The notes under the pieces are model-generated. The model ran no database searches. It saw nothing but the letters and a program-made list of their open reading frames with translations, and had not been told where the DNA came from. From positions 1 to 64,000 of the forward strand of contig NZ_QXEC01000010.1 in the NCBI RefSeq assembly GCF_003583405.1: 64,000 bases of DNA, written 5' to 3'. Within the stretch, counting starts at the first letter, position 1. Each line of letters begins with the position of its first letter. Below, piece by piece: positions 35,929-47,775 of the stretch. This DNA is from Micromonospora radicis. Its GTDB lineage: Bacteria; Actinomycetota; Actinomycetes; Mycobacteriales; Micromonosporaceae. A program made the translations under genes and the position numbers.

Positions 35929-37386
35929 TCAGGCGATGACGCTGGGCTCCCGCCAGCGGGGTTGCCCCGCCCGGTCCAGGTCGTAGCGGACCGCGGCGAT
36001 CCGCCCGACCGCCTCGACCAGGTCGGCGACGGGCAGGGTGAAGGGCAGCCGCAGGAAGCGTTCCAGGGTGCCGTCCAGGCCGAACCGGGGGCCGGGCGCC
36101 AGCCGTACGCCGACCTCCTCGGCCGCCCGGGCCAACGCGCTGGAGATCGGCCCGTCCAGCTCGGCCCAGAGCGTGACGCCGCCGCGCGGGACGGTGACCC
36201 GCCACTCCGGCAGCCGGGTGGCCAGCGCGTCGAGCAGCGCGTCGCGCTGGATCGTCAGCTGGGCACGCCGGGCCGCGACGATGGCCGGTGCGGCGGTCAT
36301 CAGGTGCACGGCGACCAGTTGGTCCAGTACCGGGCTGGCCATGTCGACGCCCACCCGCGCGGCGGCCAGCCGCTGCACCTGCGGCGCGGAGGCCCGGATC
36401 CAGCCGATCCGCAGCCCGCCCCAGAACGGCTTGCTCATCCCGCCGATGCTGATCACCCGGGAGTGCCGGTCGAAGCTGGCGGTGGGCGGCGGCATCGCGG
36501 TGCCGGCCAACGACAGGTCCACGAAGGACTCGTCGATCACCAGGTCGGTGCCGACCGAGTGCGCCCCGGCCACCAGCCGTTCCCGAAGCTCCGCCGGCAT
36601 CAGGTGACCGGTCGGGTTCTGGAAGTCGGGGATCAGGTACGCCATCCGCGGGCGTACCTGCCGCAGCGAGCCGAGCAGCAGGTCGGCGTCCCACCCGCCG
36701 TCGGCGGCGGCCAGCCCGTGCGTGGTGATCCGGGCCCGCCGGGCGGCCAGCGCGGCCAGCGCGTTGGGATAGCTCGGCGACTCGACCAGCACCCCGCCGC
36801 CGGGGGCGAGGGCGAGCCGCAGTACCAGGTCCAGGGCGTGCTGGGTGCCGTTGGTGACCATGATCTGATCGGGTGAGGTGGGTAGCCCCCGGGCGGTGTA
36901 CGCCTGGGCGACCGCCTCCCGCAGCTCGATGATGCCGATCGGGTGGTACCCGGCGCCGCCGAGGTAGCGGGGCAGGTCCTCGGCCGCGGCCCGGGCCGCC
37001 GGCAACAGCTCGGGCGGTGCGGCCAGCGCCGCCACCCCGAGGTCGAGCATGTCCCGGTCGTCCAGCGGGATCCACAGCCCGTTGCTCGCCACCCGGTGGG
37101 TGCCCGGCAGCATGGTCCAGCTGCCGGCGCCCCGCCGGCTGGCCAGGTGGCCGCTGTCGCGCAACTGCCGGTAGGCGGCGGTGACGGTGGTACGGCTGAT
37201 GCCCAGCGCCTCGGCCAGATCCCGTTCGGCCGGCAGGCGTACGCCCAGGGGCAGCCGACCGTCGGCGAGCAGGCCGCGTACGGCGCCGGCCAGGGCGGCG
37301 TAGTCGGGGCTGCGTCGTCGACCGGGCAGGGCGTGCCACTGGCCGAGCAGTCGGGCCAATTGGCTGCCCCGCACCTGACTCGTCAT
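35929..37386 (-). CDS. MocR/GntR regulator with aminotransferase domain
   Basis: A 485-aa MocR-type regulator. Residues about 25-95 are a GntR winged helix (LPAERDLAEALGISRTTVTAAYRQL). The rest is a class I aminotransferase fold with PLP-binding VTNGTQHALDLVL, IPDFQNPTGHLM and the PLP Lys in IGGMSKPFWGGLRIGW. Such proteins sense PLP or its adducts and regulate a divergent target. Here the target is plainly the YczE membrane gene, as with YczR-YczE in Bacillus. ATG at 37386 has GGGGGAG upstream. Direct repeats in the shared promoter are probable operators. Confidence 0.93.
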   Translation of the reverse strand: MTSQVRGSQLARLLGQWHALPGRRRSPDYAALAGAVRGLLADGRLPLGVRLPAERDLAEALGISRTTVTAAYRQLRDSGHLASRRGAGSWTMLPGTHRVASNGLWIPLDDRDMLDLGVAALAAPPELLPAARAAAEDLPRYLGGAGYHPIGIIELREAVAQAYTARGLPTSPDQIMVTNGTQHALDLVLRLALAPGGGVLVESPSYPNALAALAARRARITTHGLAAADGGWDADLLLGSLRQVRPRMAYLIPDFQNPTGHLMPAELRERLVAGAHSVGTDLVIDESFVDLSLAGTAMPPPTASFDRHSRVISIGGMSKPFWGGLRIGWIRASAPQVQRLAAARVGVDMASPVLDQLVAVHLMTAAPAIVAARRAQLTIQRDALLDALATRLPEWRVTVPRGGVTLWAELDGPISSALARAAEEVGVRLAPGPRFGLDGTLERFLRLPFTLPVADLVEAVGRIAAVRYDLDRAGQPRWREPSVIA

Positions 37387-37400
37387 GCCACTCCCCCGAT

Positions 37401-37436
37401 ATTGGCTCTTTGTGGAGACGAATTGGCCCCTAGGGT
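37401..37436 (+). promoter_or_regulatory. MocR operator repeats and yczE -10 box
   Basis: ATTGGC occurs at 37401-37406 and 37422-37427, 21 bp apart (two helical turns) in the same direction, as expected for a MocR dimer site. TAGGGT (37431-37436) lies 7 nt before the GTG of the membrane gene, so the message would be leaderless and the second repeat touches its -10. Confidence 0.5.
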
Positions 37437-37443
37437 GGCATGC

Positions 37444-38097
37444 GTGGACCTCATTGGCAACCTCCGGCAGCGACCGACCCGCCGCCTCGTGCAGCTCTTC
37501 GTCGGCCTCTGCCTCTACGGCTTCAGCATGGCCCTGATGGTCCGCTCCGAACTCGGCCTCAACCCGTGGGACGTGTTCCACCAGGGGCTGTCCCGGATGA
37601 CCGGGCTGAGCATGGGCACCGTGGTCATCGCCGTCGGCGCGCTGGTCCTGCTGGCCTGGATCCCGCTGCGGCAACGCCCCGGCATCGGCACCGTGGCCAA
37701 CGTCGTGGTCGTCGGCCTGGCCGTCGACGCGACCCTGGCCCTGATCCCGCCGGTCCAGCCGCTCGTCGCCCAGATCGCCCTGCTGGTGGCGGGAATCGTG
37801 GGCAACGGCGCGGCGACCGCCCTCTACCTCGGCGCCCGCCTCGGTCCCGGCCCCCGCGACGGGCTGATGACCGGCGTCGCCGCCCGCCGGCCCGGCTGGT
37901 CGTTGCGGCTGGTCCGCACCGCCCTCGAACTCGGCGTACTGGCCGTCGGCGCGCTGCTCGGCGGCACACTCGGCGTCGGCACGATCGCCTACGCGCTGGC
38001 CATCGGACCACTGGCGCAGCTCTTCCTGCCGATCTTCGACGTGCCGCGGCCGGCCCCACCTGCGCCGGAACGGATCGAGCCGGCACCGGCCGGCTGA
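37444..38097 (+). CDS. YczE/YitT-like membrane protein
   Basis: A 217-aa integral membrane protein with five to six hydrophobic segments. The conserved N-terminal pattern of the YczE/YyaS family is present: FVGLCLYGFSMALMVRSELGLNPWDVFHQGLS. GARLGPGPRDGLMTG is the second family motif. The substrate is unknown; MocR-controlled YczE proteins are suspected transporters. The start is the GTG at 37444, fixed by TAGGGT 7 nt upstream. It diverges from its presumed regulator. Confidence 0.88.
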   Translation: MDLIGNLRQRPTRRLVQLFVGLCLYGFSMALMVRSELGLNPWDVFHQGLSRMTGLSMGTVVIAVGALVLLAWIPLRQRPGIGTVANVVVVGLAVDATLALIPPVQPLVAQIALLVAGIVGNGAATALYLGARLGPGPRDGLMTGVAARRPGWSLRLVRTALELGVLAVGALLGGTLGVGTIAYALAIGPLAQLFLPIFDVPRPAPPAPERIEPAPAG

Positions 38098-38251
38098 CGG
38101 TCACCCGGCACAACACGCTGCGTAGGCGCCGACCGAGGACAGTACGACGACCAGGCCCGGACGCCAACCCATCGAGCCCACACCATCACGCAGCGCCACA
38201 GTGGGGTGGGCGGTGTTTTCATCTGGGTGGGTCGGACGGCAGAATCCTCAC

Positions 38252-38713
38252 ATGGGGGAGAACACCTGGCGTCGTACCGATGCATGGATCTTCGTCTCGC
38301 TGGTGATCGCCAGCGGCGCGGGTCGGCACCGACGGTCCCCGACCACCCGCCGCCCGGAGGGGGTACGCCTGGCCGACGTGCTCTCCACCGCCGACCACCT
38401 CGACCAGGCCATCCCGCAGCGCCACGACATCGAGGAGGCGATCCGGCGGTTGCTCGGTGCCGGCCTGGTCGACGTCGCCGACGGCTGGTTCCGGATCACC
38501 GCGGACGGCGAACGGCTCTGGCGGTCCCGGCCCAGCGCCGGGCTGGCCACCACCGTCGACACCGTGCAGAACGTGCTCGGGCGCCGACACACGCCGGGCA
38601 GCGCCGAATGGCACCTCGCCGAGGCCGAACACGCGGCCGCCGTGCAGGAGTACCTGGTGCGGTCCATCCCGATGCAGCGCCGCTCACCGGAGGACCGGCC
38701 CGGCCGCGCCTGA
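38252..38713 (+). CDS. Hypothetical winged-helix-like protein, 153 aa
   Basis: A basic 153-aa protein without a signal peptide. Residues 35-90 read like a small winged helix (GVRLADVLSTADHLDQAIPQRHDIEEAIRRLLGAGLVDVADGWFRITADGERLW), where the helix pair and following strand pair fit a PadR/MarR-like wing. The rest is a charged helix. No family name comes to mind. ATG at 38252 lies 6 nt after a CAGAAT -10-like box, suggesting a leaderless message. It stands between the YczE gene and the end of the his operon. Confidence 0.65.
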   Translation: MGENTWRRTDAWIFVSLVIASGAGRHRRSPTTRRPEGVRLADVLSTADHLDQAIPQRHDIEEAIRRLLGAGLVDVADGWFRITADGERLWRSRPSAGLATTVDTVQNVLGRRHTPGSAEWHLAEAEHAAAVQEYLVRSIPMQRRSPEDRPGRA

Positions 38714-38780
38714 ACCCGCCGGCCCGGAGCCTGCGGCCCGTCCGGGTGTGCCCTGCCGGCCCGGCCAGGCGCGACGGGAT

Positions 38781-38803
38781 GCGCCCGGCGGCCCGCCGGG
38801 CGC
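38781..38803 (-). terminator. Terminator hairpin of his operon
   Basis: A 23-nt GC palindrome with 11-nt arms and a single central base, which folds as a 10-bp stem with a 3-nt loop. It begins 15 nt past the hisF stop, as expected for an end-of-operon terminator without a T-tract. Confidence 0.6.
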
Positions 38804-38817
38804 GGGCCCCGGCGGAG

Positions 38818-39585
38818 TCAGCGGACCGGGTGACCCGCGCCCCGCAGCGCGTCCTTGACCTGCGCCACGGTCAACTCGCCGAAGTGGAAGACGCTGGCGG
38901 CCAGCACCGCGTCGGCGCCCGCTCCGATCGCCGGCGGGAAGTGACCCACCTCGCCCGCGCCACCGCTGGCCACCACGGGCACGTCGACCACCCGACGCAC
39001 CGCCCCGATCAGTTCGAGGTCGAAGCCGACCTTCGTACCGTCGGCGTCCATTGAGTTCAACAGGATCTCGCCGGCGCCCAGCTCGGCGCCGCGACGCGCC
39101 CACCGCACCGCGTCCAGGCCGGTCCCCCGCCGGCCACCGTGGGTGGTGACCTCGAAGCCGCTCGGGGTGGTGCCGGCCGGGGCCCGCCGCACGTCCAGCG
39201 AGAGGACCAGCACCTGCCGGCCGAACCGTTCCGCGATCTCGGCCAACAGCTCGGGCCGGGCGATCGCCGCCGTGTTCACCCCGACCTTGTCGGCACCCGC
39301 CCGCAGCAGGGTGTCCACGTCGGCGACGGTACGCACCCCGCCGCCGACGGTCAGCGGGATGAACACCGACTCGGCGGTACGCCGGACCACGTCGAGCATG
39401 GTGCCCCGGTCACTGGACGACGCGGTGACGTCGAGAAAGGTCAACTCGTCCGCGCCGGCCCGGTCGTACGCCGCCGCCAGCTCCACCGGATCACCGGCGT
39501 CGCGCAGGTCGAGGAAGTTGACCCCCTTGACCACCCGCCCGGCGTCCACGTCGAGACAGGGGATCACCCGTACCGCCACCGTCAT
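38818..39585 (-). CDS. hisF: Imidazole glycerol phosphate synthase HisF
   Basis: The 255-aa cyclase subunit. It takes ammonia from HisH and converts PRFAR into imidazole glycerol phosphate and AICAR. The TIM-barrel active site has Asp in [18 protein letters not shown] (near 11) and in [19 protein letters not shown] (near 137-140). The phosphate loops are TVGGGVRTV and [11 protein letters not shown] at 39585 lies 19 nt after hisA/priA. It is the last gene of the his operon, followed by a hairpin. Confidence 0.97.
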   Translation of the reverse strand: MTVAVRVIPCLDVDAGRVVKGVNFLDLRDAGDPVELAAAYDRAGADELTFLDVTASSSDRGTMLDVVRRTAESVFIPLTVGGGVRTVADVDTLLRAGADKVGVNTAAIARPELLAEIAERFGRQVLVLSLDVRRAPAGTTPSGFEVTTHGGRRGTGLDAVRWARRGAELGAGEILLNSMDADGTKVGFDLELIGAVRRVVDVPVVASGGAGEVGHFPPAIGAGADAVLAASVFHFGELTVAQVKDALRGAGHPVR

Positions 39586-39604
39586 GCCGTCAGCCTATCG
39601 CCGC

Positions 39605-40330
39605 TCACGCCTCGGCCAGGACGGCCAGGGCCTGCGCCACGGTGAACGCCCCGGCGTAGAGCGCCTTGCCGGCGATCACGCCCTCCACCCCGATCGACTC
39701 CAGCGTGGCCAGCGCGCGCAGGTCGTCCAGGGTCGAGACGCCGCCGGAGGCGATCACCGGCGCGTCGGTACGGGCACACACGTCCCGCAGCAGGTCCAGG
39801 TTCGGCCCGCGCATGGTGCCGTCCTTGGTGATGTCGGTGAGCACGTACCGCGACGCCCCGGCCTTGTCCAGCCGCTCCAGCACCTCGTAGAGGTCGCCGC
39901 CATCCCGGGTCCAGCCGCGGGCCGCCAGGGTGCGCCCGCGTACGTCCAGGCCGATCGCGACCCGGTCGCCGTACTCACCACAGACCCGGTCGCACCACGC
40001 CGGATCCTCCAGCGCCGCGGTGCCGATGTTCACCCGGGCGGCGCCGGTGGCCAGCGCGGCCCGCAACGACGCGTCGTCGCGGATGCCACCGGACAACTCC
40101 ACCCGCACGTCGAGCCGGCGCACCACCTCGGCGAGCAGTGCGGCGTTGGAACCCCGGCCGAACGCCGCGTCGAGATCCACCAGGTGGATCCACTCGGCGC
40201 CGTCACGCTGCCACGCCAGCGCGGCCTCCAGCGGGTCGCCGTAGGTGGTCTCGCTGCCCGCGGCGCCCTGCACGAGCCGGACGGCCTGGCCGTCGGCGAC
40301 GTCCACGGCGGGCAACAGGGTGAGACTCAC
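39605..40330 (-). CDS. priA: Bifunctional HisA/TrpF isomerase PriA
   Basis: A 241-aa TIM-barrel isomerase. The active-site Asp lies in [18 protein letters not shown] and a second in [15 protein letters not shown] (near 172-180). Family loops ELSGGIRDD and [11 protein letters not shown] bind phosphate. In actinobacteria this enzyme, PriA, performs both the HisA step of histidine synthesis and the TrpF step of tryptophan synthesis. This fits the lack of trpF beside trpC here. GTG at 40330 has GAGGAC 8 nt upstream. Dual function is taken from the family, not shown by the sequence alone. Confidence 0.95.
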   Translation of the reverse strand: MSLTLLPAVDVADGQAVRLVQGAAGSETTYGDPLEAALAWQRDGAEWIHLVDLDAAFGRGSNAALLAEVVRRLDVRVELSGGIRDDASLRAALATGAARVNIGTAALEDPAWCDRVCGEYGDRVAIGLDVRGRTLAARGWTRDGGDLYEVLERLDKAGASRYVLTDITKDGTMRGPNLDLLRDVCARTDAPVIASGGVSTLDDLRALATLESIGVEGVIAGKALYAGAFTVAQALAVLAEA

Positions 40331-40349
40331 GTGTCTTTGTCCTCTCGAT

Positions 40350-40670
40350 TCAGGAACGACGGTCCAGGGCGATCACCACGATCACCGGCAGTACCAGCAG
40401 CAACAGCACGACCAGCACGATGCGCAGCCCCAGGTCGGGTACGAGCACCCAGATCAGGGCCACCACCGCCAGGGTCAGCGCCACGATGGTGGCCCGCTCC
40501 CGCCGGGAGTACCGGCGTAGTCGCCCCGTGCGGCCCCGTCGGGTGGGCACCATCTTGCGGATCAACGCCCGCCGCCGGGCCCGGCGGGCGAGCGCGCGTT
40601 CCCGGGCCACCCGGCGACGGGCCGCCTCGGCCTCCCGGGCCGCCCGGCGCTGCGCCCGCTCCTTGCTCAC
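40350..40670 (-). CDS. Small basic membrane protein in his operon
   Basis: A 106-aa protein. Residues 1-60 are a strongly basic Arg/Ala helix ([20 protein letters not shown]), and two hydrophobic segments follow near residues 65-80 and 83-100 ([36 protein letters not shown]). The GTG at 40670 has GGAGGT 4 nt upstream; a GTG at 40685 is also in frame. It lies between hisH and priA with short gaps and so is co-transcribed. Function unknown; the Arg-rich helix could touch nucleic acid or acidic lipid. Confidence 0.75.
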   Translation of the reverse strand: MSKERAQRRAAREAEAARRRVARERALARRARRRALIRKMVPTRRGRTGRLRRYSRRERATIVALTLAVVALIWVLVPDLGLRIVLVVLLLLVLPVIVVIALDRRS

Positions 40671-40700
40671 CGCGACCTCCGGCACGCCCGGCCCGGGAAC

Positions 40701-41378
40701 TCAACCATCGGCGGGCACCGTGGCCAACCAGTTGCGCAGCAACGCGGCCCCGGTGTCGGCGGACTTCTCGGGATGGAACTGGGCGGCGGACAGCACCCCA
40801 CGTTCCACCGCGGCGACGAAGTCGGTCTCGTGGTGGGCGGTGGTCACCCGGGCCCCGGCCGAGGTCAGCGCGGCGGCGTCCCGTACCGCGTACGAGTGCA
40901 CGAAGTAGAACCGGCTGTCGGCCGGCAACCCGGCGAACAGCACCGAACCCACCGGTGCCTGCACCGTGTTCCAGCCCATGTGCGGCAGCCGGGCGGCGGC
41001 CAGCCGGGTCACGCTGCCGGGCAGCAGACCCAGCCCCTTGGTGACCACGCCGTGCTCGTCACCGGACTCGAAGAGGATCTGCATGCCGACACAGATGCCC
41101 AGCACCGGCCGGCCGGCGGCGACCCGCCCGGCGATCACCGGGCCGGCGCCGAGCGCCTCGATGCCGGCCATGCAGGCGGCGAAGGCACCGACCCCGGGCA
41201 CCACCAGACCGTCGGCGTCGGCCGCCGCGGCCAGGTCGTCGGTGACCAGCACGTCGGCACCGGCGGCGGCCAGCGCCCGCTGCGCGGAACGCAGGTTGCC
41301 CGAGCCGTAGTCGAGTACCACCACCCGGCGGCGCGGGCCTGCGTCGCCGGCCGGTCGGCCGGAGCGCCGATCGGTCAC
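40701..41378 (-). CDS. hisH: Imidazole glycerol phosphate synthase HisH
   Basis: The 225-aa glutamine amidotransferase subunit that supplies ammonia to HisF. The class I triad is visible: nucleophile Cys in LGICVGMQILFE (near 95), His and Glu in AQFHPEKSADTG near the C-terminus. VVLDYGSGNLRS near residue 21 is the conserved first strand. A Gly/Arg N-terminal extension of about 15 residues precedes it. The GTG start overlaps the upstream small gene's stop by 4 nt. Confidence 0.96.
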   Translation of the reverse strand: MTDRRSGRPAGDAGPRRRVVVLDYGSGNLRSAQRALAAAGADVLVTDDLAAAADADGLVVPGVGAFAACMAGIEALGAGPVIAGRVAAGRPVLGICVGMQILFESGDEHGVVTKGLGLLPGSVTRLAAARLPHMGWNTVQAPVGSVLFAGLPADSRFYFVHSYAVRDAAALTSAGARVTTAHHETDFVAAVERGVLSAAQFHPEKSADTGAALLRNWLATVPADG

Positions 41379-41557
41379 GAGCCCTCCCCGGGCAGCAGCC
41401 AGAGCACACCGGCGACGGTGGCCAGCACGGCAAGCAGCCCGGTGACGACCACCGCGCCGCGCGGCGCGCCCTGCCGGTGCAGGGAGAACGTCCCGCCGAC
41501 CAACACCCCGGCGAAGATCAGCAGCAGCGTCGGCAGCACCCCGCTCACCGGCGCCAC
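41375..41557 (-). CDS. 60-aa small membrane protein in his operon
   Basis: A tiny protein with two hydrophobic segments (GVLPTLLLIFAGVLVGGTFSL and GAVVVTGLLAVLATVAGVLWLL) separated by a basic HRQGAPRG loop. Its stop overlaps the hisH start (GTGA), so it is translated in the operon. The GTG at 41548 is an alternative start. No known family is recognised, but the position between hisB and hisH is typical of an actinobacterial his-operon accessory protein. Confidence 0.7.
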   Translation of the reverse strand: MAPVSGVLPTLLLIFAGVLVGGTFSLHRQGAPRGAVVVTGLLAVLATVAGVLWLLPGEGS

Positions 41558-41591
41558 CCCCGCGCCACGCGCCCGGCGGCGCCCGCCGCCG

Positions 41592-44652
<3,061 letters not shown>

Positions 44653-44655
<3 letters not shown>

Positions 44656-44668
44656 GCCTGCGAGTCTA
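44653..44668 (-). promoter_or_regulatory. -10 box of his operon, leaderless hisD
   Basis: TAGACT (44668-44663) precedes the hisD GTG by 7 nt with no ribosome site. The his operon transcript therefore probably begins on its first start codon, which leaves no room for a leader peptide or riboswitch. Confidence 0.55.
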
Positions 44669-44749
44669 GGCGGCCCCGCGCGGCGCCGACCCGCGCCGCC
44701 CGCTGGCCGGGACGGTGAGGCAGGACACGCCGGGCGTGGCGGGTGCGGC

Positions 44750-44764
44750 TACGCTCGACCCGTG
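44750..44764 (+). promoter_or_regulatory. -10 box and leaderless start of LON-domain gene
   Basis: TACGCT (44750-44755) is 6 nt upstream of GTG at 44762, again without a ribosome site. It diverges from the his promoter about 90 bp away. Confidence 0.55.
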
Positions 44765-45463
44765 ACCGTACGGCTGCCGGTGTTCCCGCTCGCCACGGTG
44801 CTCTTCCCCGGGCTGGTACTGCCGCTGCGCATCTTCGAGGAGCGCTACCGTGCCCTGGTCCGGGACCTGATGGAGCTACCCGAGGGCACGCCACGCGAGT
44901 TCGGCGTGGTCGCCATTCGCAGCGGCTGGGAGGTGGCGCCCGCCTCCGGCCGGATCGTCCCGGGCACCGGGGAGGTGACGCTGCACGAGGTGGGCTGCAC
45001 GGCGGAGCTGCGGCAGGTCACCGAGCTGGCCGACGGGGGCTTCGACATCGTCACGGTCGGCCGGCGGCGGTTCCGGTTCGACCAGGTCGACCACCAGTCC
45101 ACGCCGTACCTGACCGCCGAGGTGCGGTGGCTGCCGGAGCCGACCGGGCCGGACGAGACCGCCGACCTGCTGGCGGCCCGGGTGATCGCGGTCTTCCGGC
45201 AGTACCTCGGCCTGATCCGGGTCGAGACCGGGCAGCTGACCGAGCAGTTGCCGGAGGATCCGACCGTGCTCTCGCACCTGGTGGCGGCGACGGCGGCGCT
45301 GACCGTGGCGGACCGCCAGCGGCTGCTCGCCATCGACGACACGGCGGCCCGGCTGCGCGCCGAGCTGCACCTGCTCAACCGCGAGGCGGCTCTGTTGCGC
45401 CAGGTGCGGGCGGTTCCGGTGCCGTTGACGGAGTTGGCCACGACGCCACCGGCCCCGAACTGA
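44762..45463 (+). CDS. LON N-terminal-domain protein
   Basis: A 233-aa protein consisting of the Lon substrate-binding (LAN) domain alone, without ATPase or protease parts. It opens VRLPVFPLATVLFPGLVLPLRIFEERYRALV, the typical start of this domain, and has EVGCTAELRQVTELADGGFDIVTVGRRRFR in the middle. The second half is helical. Free-standing members are common in actinobacteria; function unknown, perhaps substrate recognition or an adaptor. Its 3' end overlaps the convergent DUF2567-like gene by 89 nt. Confidence 0.92.
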   Translation: MTVRLPVFPLATVLFPGLVLPLRIFEERYRALVRDLMELPEGTPREFGVVAIRSGWEVAPASGRIVPGTGEVTLHEVGCTAELRQVTELADGGFDIVTVGRRRFRFDQVDHQSTPYLTAEVRWLPEPTGPDETADLLAARVIAVFRQYLGLIRVETGQLTEQLPEDPTVLSHLVAATAALTVADRQRLLAIDDTAARLRAELHLLNREAALLRQVRAVPVPLTELATTPPAPN

Positions 45464-46232
45464 CACCGTCCGCCGACCCGCCCGGCGGACCCGGCCAGGA
45501 CGTCGCGCCCGGCGCAGCCGGCCAGGACGTCGCGCCCGGCGCAGCCGGCCCGACCGGGAGGGCTCCGGCGGCGGGGCCCGGCCAGCCGGTGGGCTCCGGC
45601 TCGGGGCGCAGCGACGGCCACCGCGACCAACCGGCCAGCAGGGTGTACACCACGGCGGCGCCGAACGCGGGCAGCAGCAGGTTGCCGAACGGCACCGGCA
45701 CTACCCCGAAGAGCAGTTCGATCCCGCCGGCCCGCAGGTCGGCCGGCTTGGTGAAGGCGGTGCCGTCCGGCAGGGTCGCCAGCATCCGCTCGTAGGTGCC
45801 CAGCCCGATCCGCCGCCCGAGCTGCCAGGCGACCACTGCGGCGGCGAGCGTCCCGGCCACCGTCACGACCAGCCCGACCGGCCCCCGCCGGGCGCGCAGC
45901 ACGGCCCACACCGCGATCGCGGCGAGCACCCCGAAGCCGAGGCCGAGCAGGCTGAACCATCCGTCGGCGGCGATCGGCTGCTCCGGCTGCGGCTGGCCGT
46001 ACACCGCGCCGGCCGCGGTCTTGACCACCGGCGTGGCCGGCGCGATCGCGGCCCAGAGCAGCCCCAGCGGCACACCGAGCAGAGTCAGCACCAGCAGGGG
46101 CGCCCCGGCCAGGGCCGCGGTACGGCCGGGACGGCGCGGCGGGCCGGCCGACACCGGCAGCTGGGTCGAAGCCGGCGGGTCAGTCGACGGTGCCGGTACG
46201 GGCGGTTCGGTGGCGGGCGTGTCCGGGCTCAC
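45375..46232 (-). CDS. DUF2567-like membrane protein
   Basis: A 285-aa membrane protein. A Pro-rich cytoplasmic N-terminus (about 45 residues) leads to a first segment (LLVLTLLGVPLGLLWAAIAP). AADGWFSLLGLGFGVLAAIAVWAV and further segments follow, giving four in all. The GPVGLVVTVAGTLAAAVVAW stretch and DGTAFTKPADLRA match what I recall of DUF2567. The last 75 residues are Gly/Pro-rich and contain a 27-nt exact direct repeat (PGATSWPAA, near 45492-45546). The GTG at 46232 has GGGAGGA upstream. The 3' end overlaps the opposing LON gene. Confidence 0.75.
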   Translation of the reverse strand: MSPDTPATEPPVPAPSTDPPASTQLPVSAGPPRRPGRTAALAGAPLLVLTLLGVPLGLLWAAIAPATPVVKTAAGAVYGQPQPEQPIAADGWFSLLGLGFGVLAAIAVWAVLRARRGPVGLVVTVAGTLAAAVVAWQLGRRIGLGTYERMLATLPDGTAFTKPADLRAGGIELLFGVVPVPFGNLLLPAFGAAVVYTLLAGWSRWPSLRPEPEPTGWPGPAAGALPVGPAAPGATSWPAAPGATSWPGPPGGSADGVSSGPVASWPTPSTAPEPPAPGATEPPRG

Positions 46233-46276
46233 CCGATGATCCTCCCAGTTGCCGGCGCGGGCCGTGCGGGGTGTGC

Positions 46277-47716
46277 TCACCTGGCGAAGGGCTCCAGCAT
46301 CACCGAGGCCGCCCGTAGCCACGCCTGCCGGGTCTCGGCCTGGAGTTGGTGGTACTCGATCGAGGAACCAGTCTCCAGGGCCGGGTCGTACGGCACCACG
46401 GCCACCGCCCGGGTACGGGTGGCGAAGTGCCGTTCCAGGTCGTTCTGCAACGGCAGCCGTCCCGGCGTGGGACAGGAGATCAGGGTCACGGCGTTGTCGG
46501 CCAGCTCACCCATCCCCTCCTCGTGCAGCAGGTCGAGCATCCAGTCCGCGCTGAACGCGGCGTCCTCGCGCGGCACGGTGGTGACCACCAACTGGTCGGC
46601 CGCCTGCATCACGGTGCGCCAGTTCGGGCTCTCCACGTTGTTGCCGGTGTCCACACAGATCACGTCGTGGGTACGGCGGAGCAGTTCGAGCACCCGCTTG
46701 ACGGTGAACTGGTCCAGCCGCTGGGCGAAGCGCGGGCTCTCCTCGCCGGCCAGCACGTCGTACGAGCCGTCGGAGGCGTGCCGGAGGTAGTCGTCCAGGA
46801 TCTCCAGCAGGTCGTTGCCCTCGCGGATCTCGATCTGGACGAGATCGGCGACCAGATGGCGGATCGTCCGGGCGTGCCGGGCGCTGCCGGCCCGCAACCC
46901 CAGGGTGCCGCGCAGCTCGTTGTCGTCCCAGGCCAGTACGCCACGCCCGCGTACACTGCCGACGGTCGCCGCGGCCAGCACGGTGGCCGTGGTCTTGTGC
47001 ACGCCGCCCTTCGGGTTGGCGAAGGCGACCACGCGCGGGCTGCCCAACTCCTTTCGGAGCACCGCGGCGGCCCGTTCCAGCTCGTTCTCCACGCCCTGGG
47101 CGCGCCACTCGATCCGCCCCGGGCGACCGGCCACCGCGGAGGCGGTCGGAGCGGGGGCGACCGGTGGTGGCGGTGGGGTCGTCGGGGCGCTCGGTGCCGG
47201 TGGGGCGGGCGGCTGGTAGCCGCCGTTGTCCAGCAGCGCGTACCGCGACTCCACCGGCGGCGCGGCGTGCCGGTAGCCGTTGTCCAGCAGGGTGTAGCGA
47301 GACTCCACCGGCTGCGGCCGACGCGGCTCCGGCACCGCGGGGTAGGCCGCCGGCTCCGCCGGGTATCCCGCCGGCTCCGGGGGGTAGGCCACCGGCTCCG
47401 TGGGGTATCCCGGCTGGGCGCGGTACGCCTGACTCGGGCGGCCGGGGTCGACCGGGTAGTTCGTCTCCGGGCGAGGCGCTGCCTCCCCGCCATAGGGGCG
47501 CTGCACCGGCGGCCCGACCGGCGCGACCCGTCCCGAGTAGCCGGAACCGCCGGGGCGCCGCGGCAGCGGCTCGGTAGGCGGCGGTGCCTCCTCGGCCTGC
47601 CGTTCGGTCGCGGGCTGCTCCGCGCCGCGACCGCCGAGGCGGGCTCGGTCGAGCAGCGCCCGCCATCGCGGTGCCGGTTCGGCGGGCCGTCCCCAACCGG
47701 TCTCGCTGCCGTCCAC
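46277..47716 (-). CDS. ParA/MinD-like ATPase with disordered N-terminus
   Basis: A 479-aa protein. Residues 1-215 are Pro/Gly/Tyr-rich low complexity with repeated YPAEPAAYPA and a doubled ESRYxLLDNG motif. Residues 230-479 are a SIMIBI ATPase: the deviant Walker A is NPKGGVHKTTAT, with His where Gly is usual, and the switch VICVDTGNNVESPNW and TTVPREDAAFSADW follow. This architecture resembles EspI- and MinD-like proteins of actinobacterial secretion loci more than chromosomal ParA, and there is no ParB partner here. GTG at 47716 has GGGGAGG upstream. A role in positioning or gating membrane complexes is a guess. Confidence 0.85.
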   Translation of the reverse strand: MDGSETGWGRPAEPAPRWRALLDRARLGGRGAEQPATERQAEEAPPPTEPLPRRPGGSGYSGRVAPVGPPVQRPYGGEAAPRPETNYPVDPGRPSQAYRAQPGYPTEPVAYPPEPAGYPAEPAAYPAVPEPRRPQPVESRYTLLDNGYRHAAPPVESRYALLDNGGYQPPAPPAPSAPTTPPPPPVAPAPTASAVAGRPGRIEWRAQGVENELERAAAVLRKELGSPRVVAFANPKGGVHKTTATVLAAATVGSVRGRGVLAWDDNELRGTLGLRAGSARHARTIRHLVADLVQIEIREGNDLLEILDDYLRHASDGSYDVLAGEESPRFAQRLDQFTVKRVLELLRRTHDVICVDTGNNVESPNWRTVMQAADQLVVTTVPREDAAFSADWMLDLLHEEGMGELADNAVTLISCPTPGRLPLQNDLERHFATRTRAVAVVPYDPALETGSSIEYHQLQAETRQAWLRAASVMLEPFAR

Positions 47717-47775
47717 GGCTCGCCTCCCCAGCGCCTCGGTCTCCGTCTGACAGGCTACGAACGAAACCCTATTCA

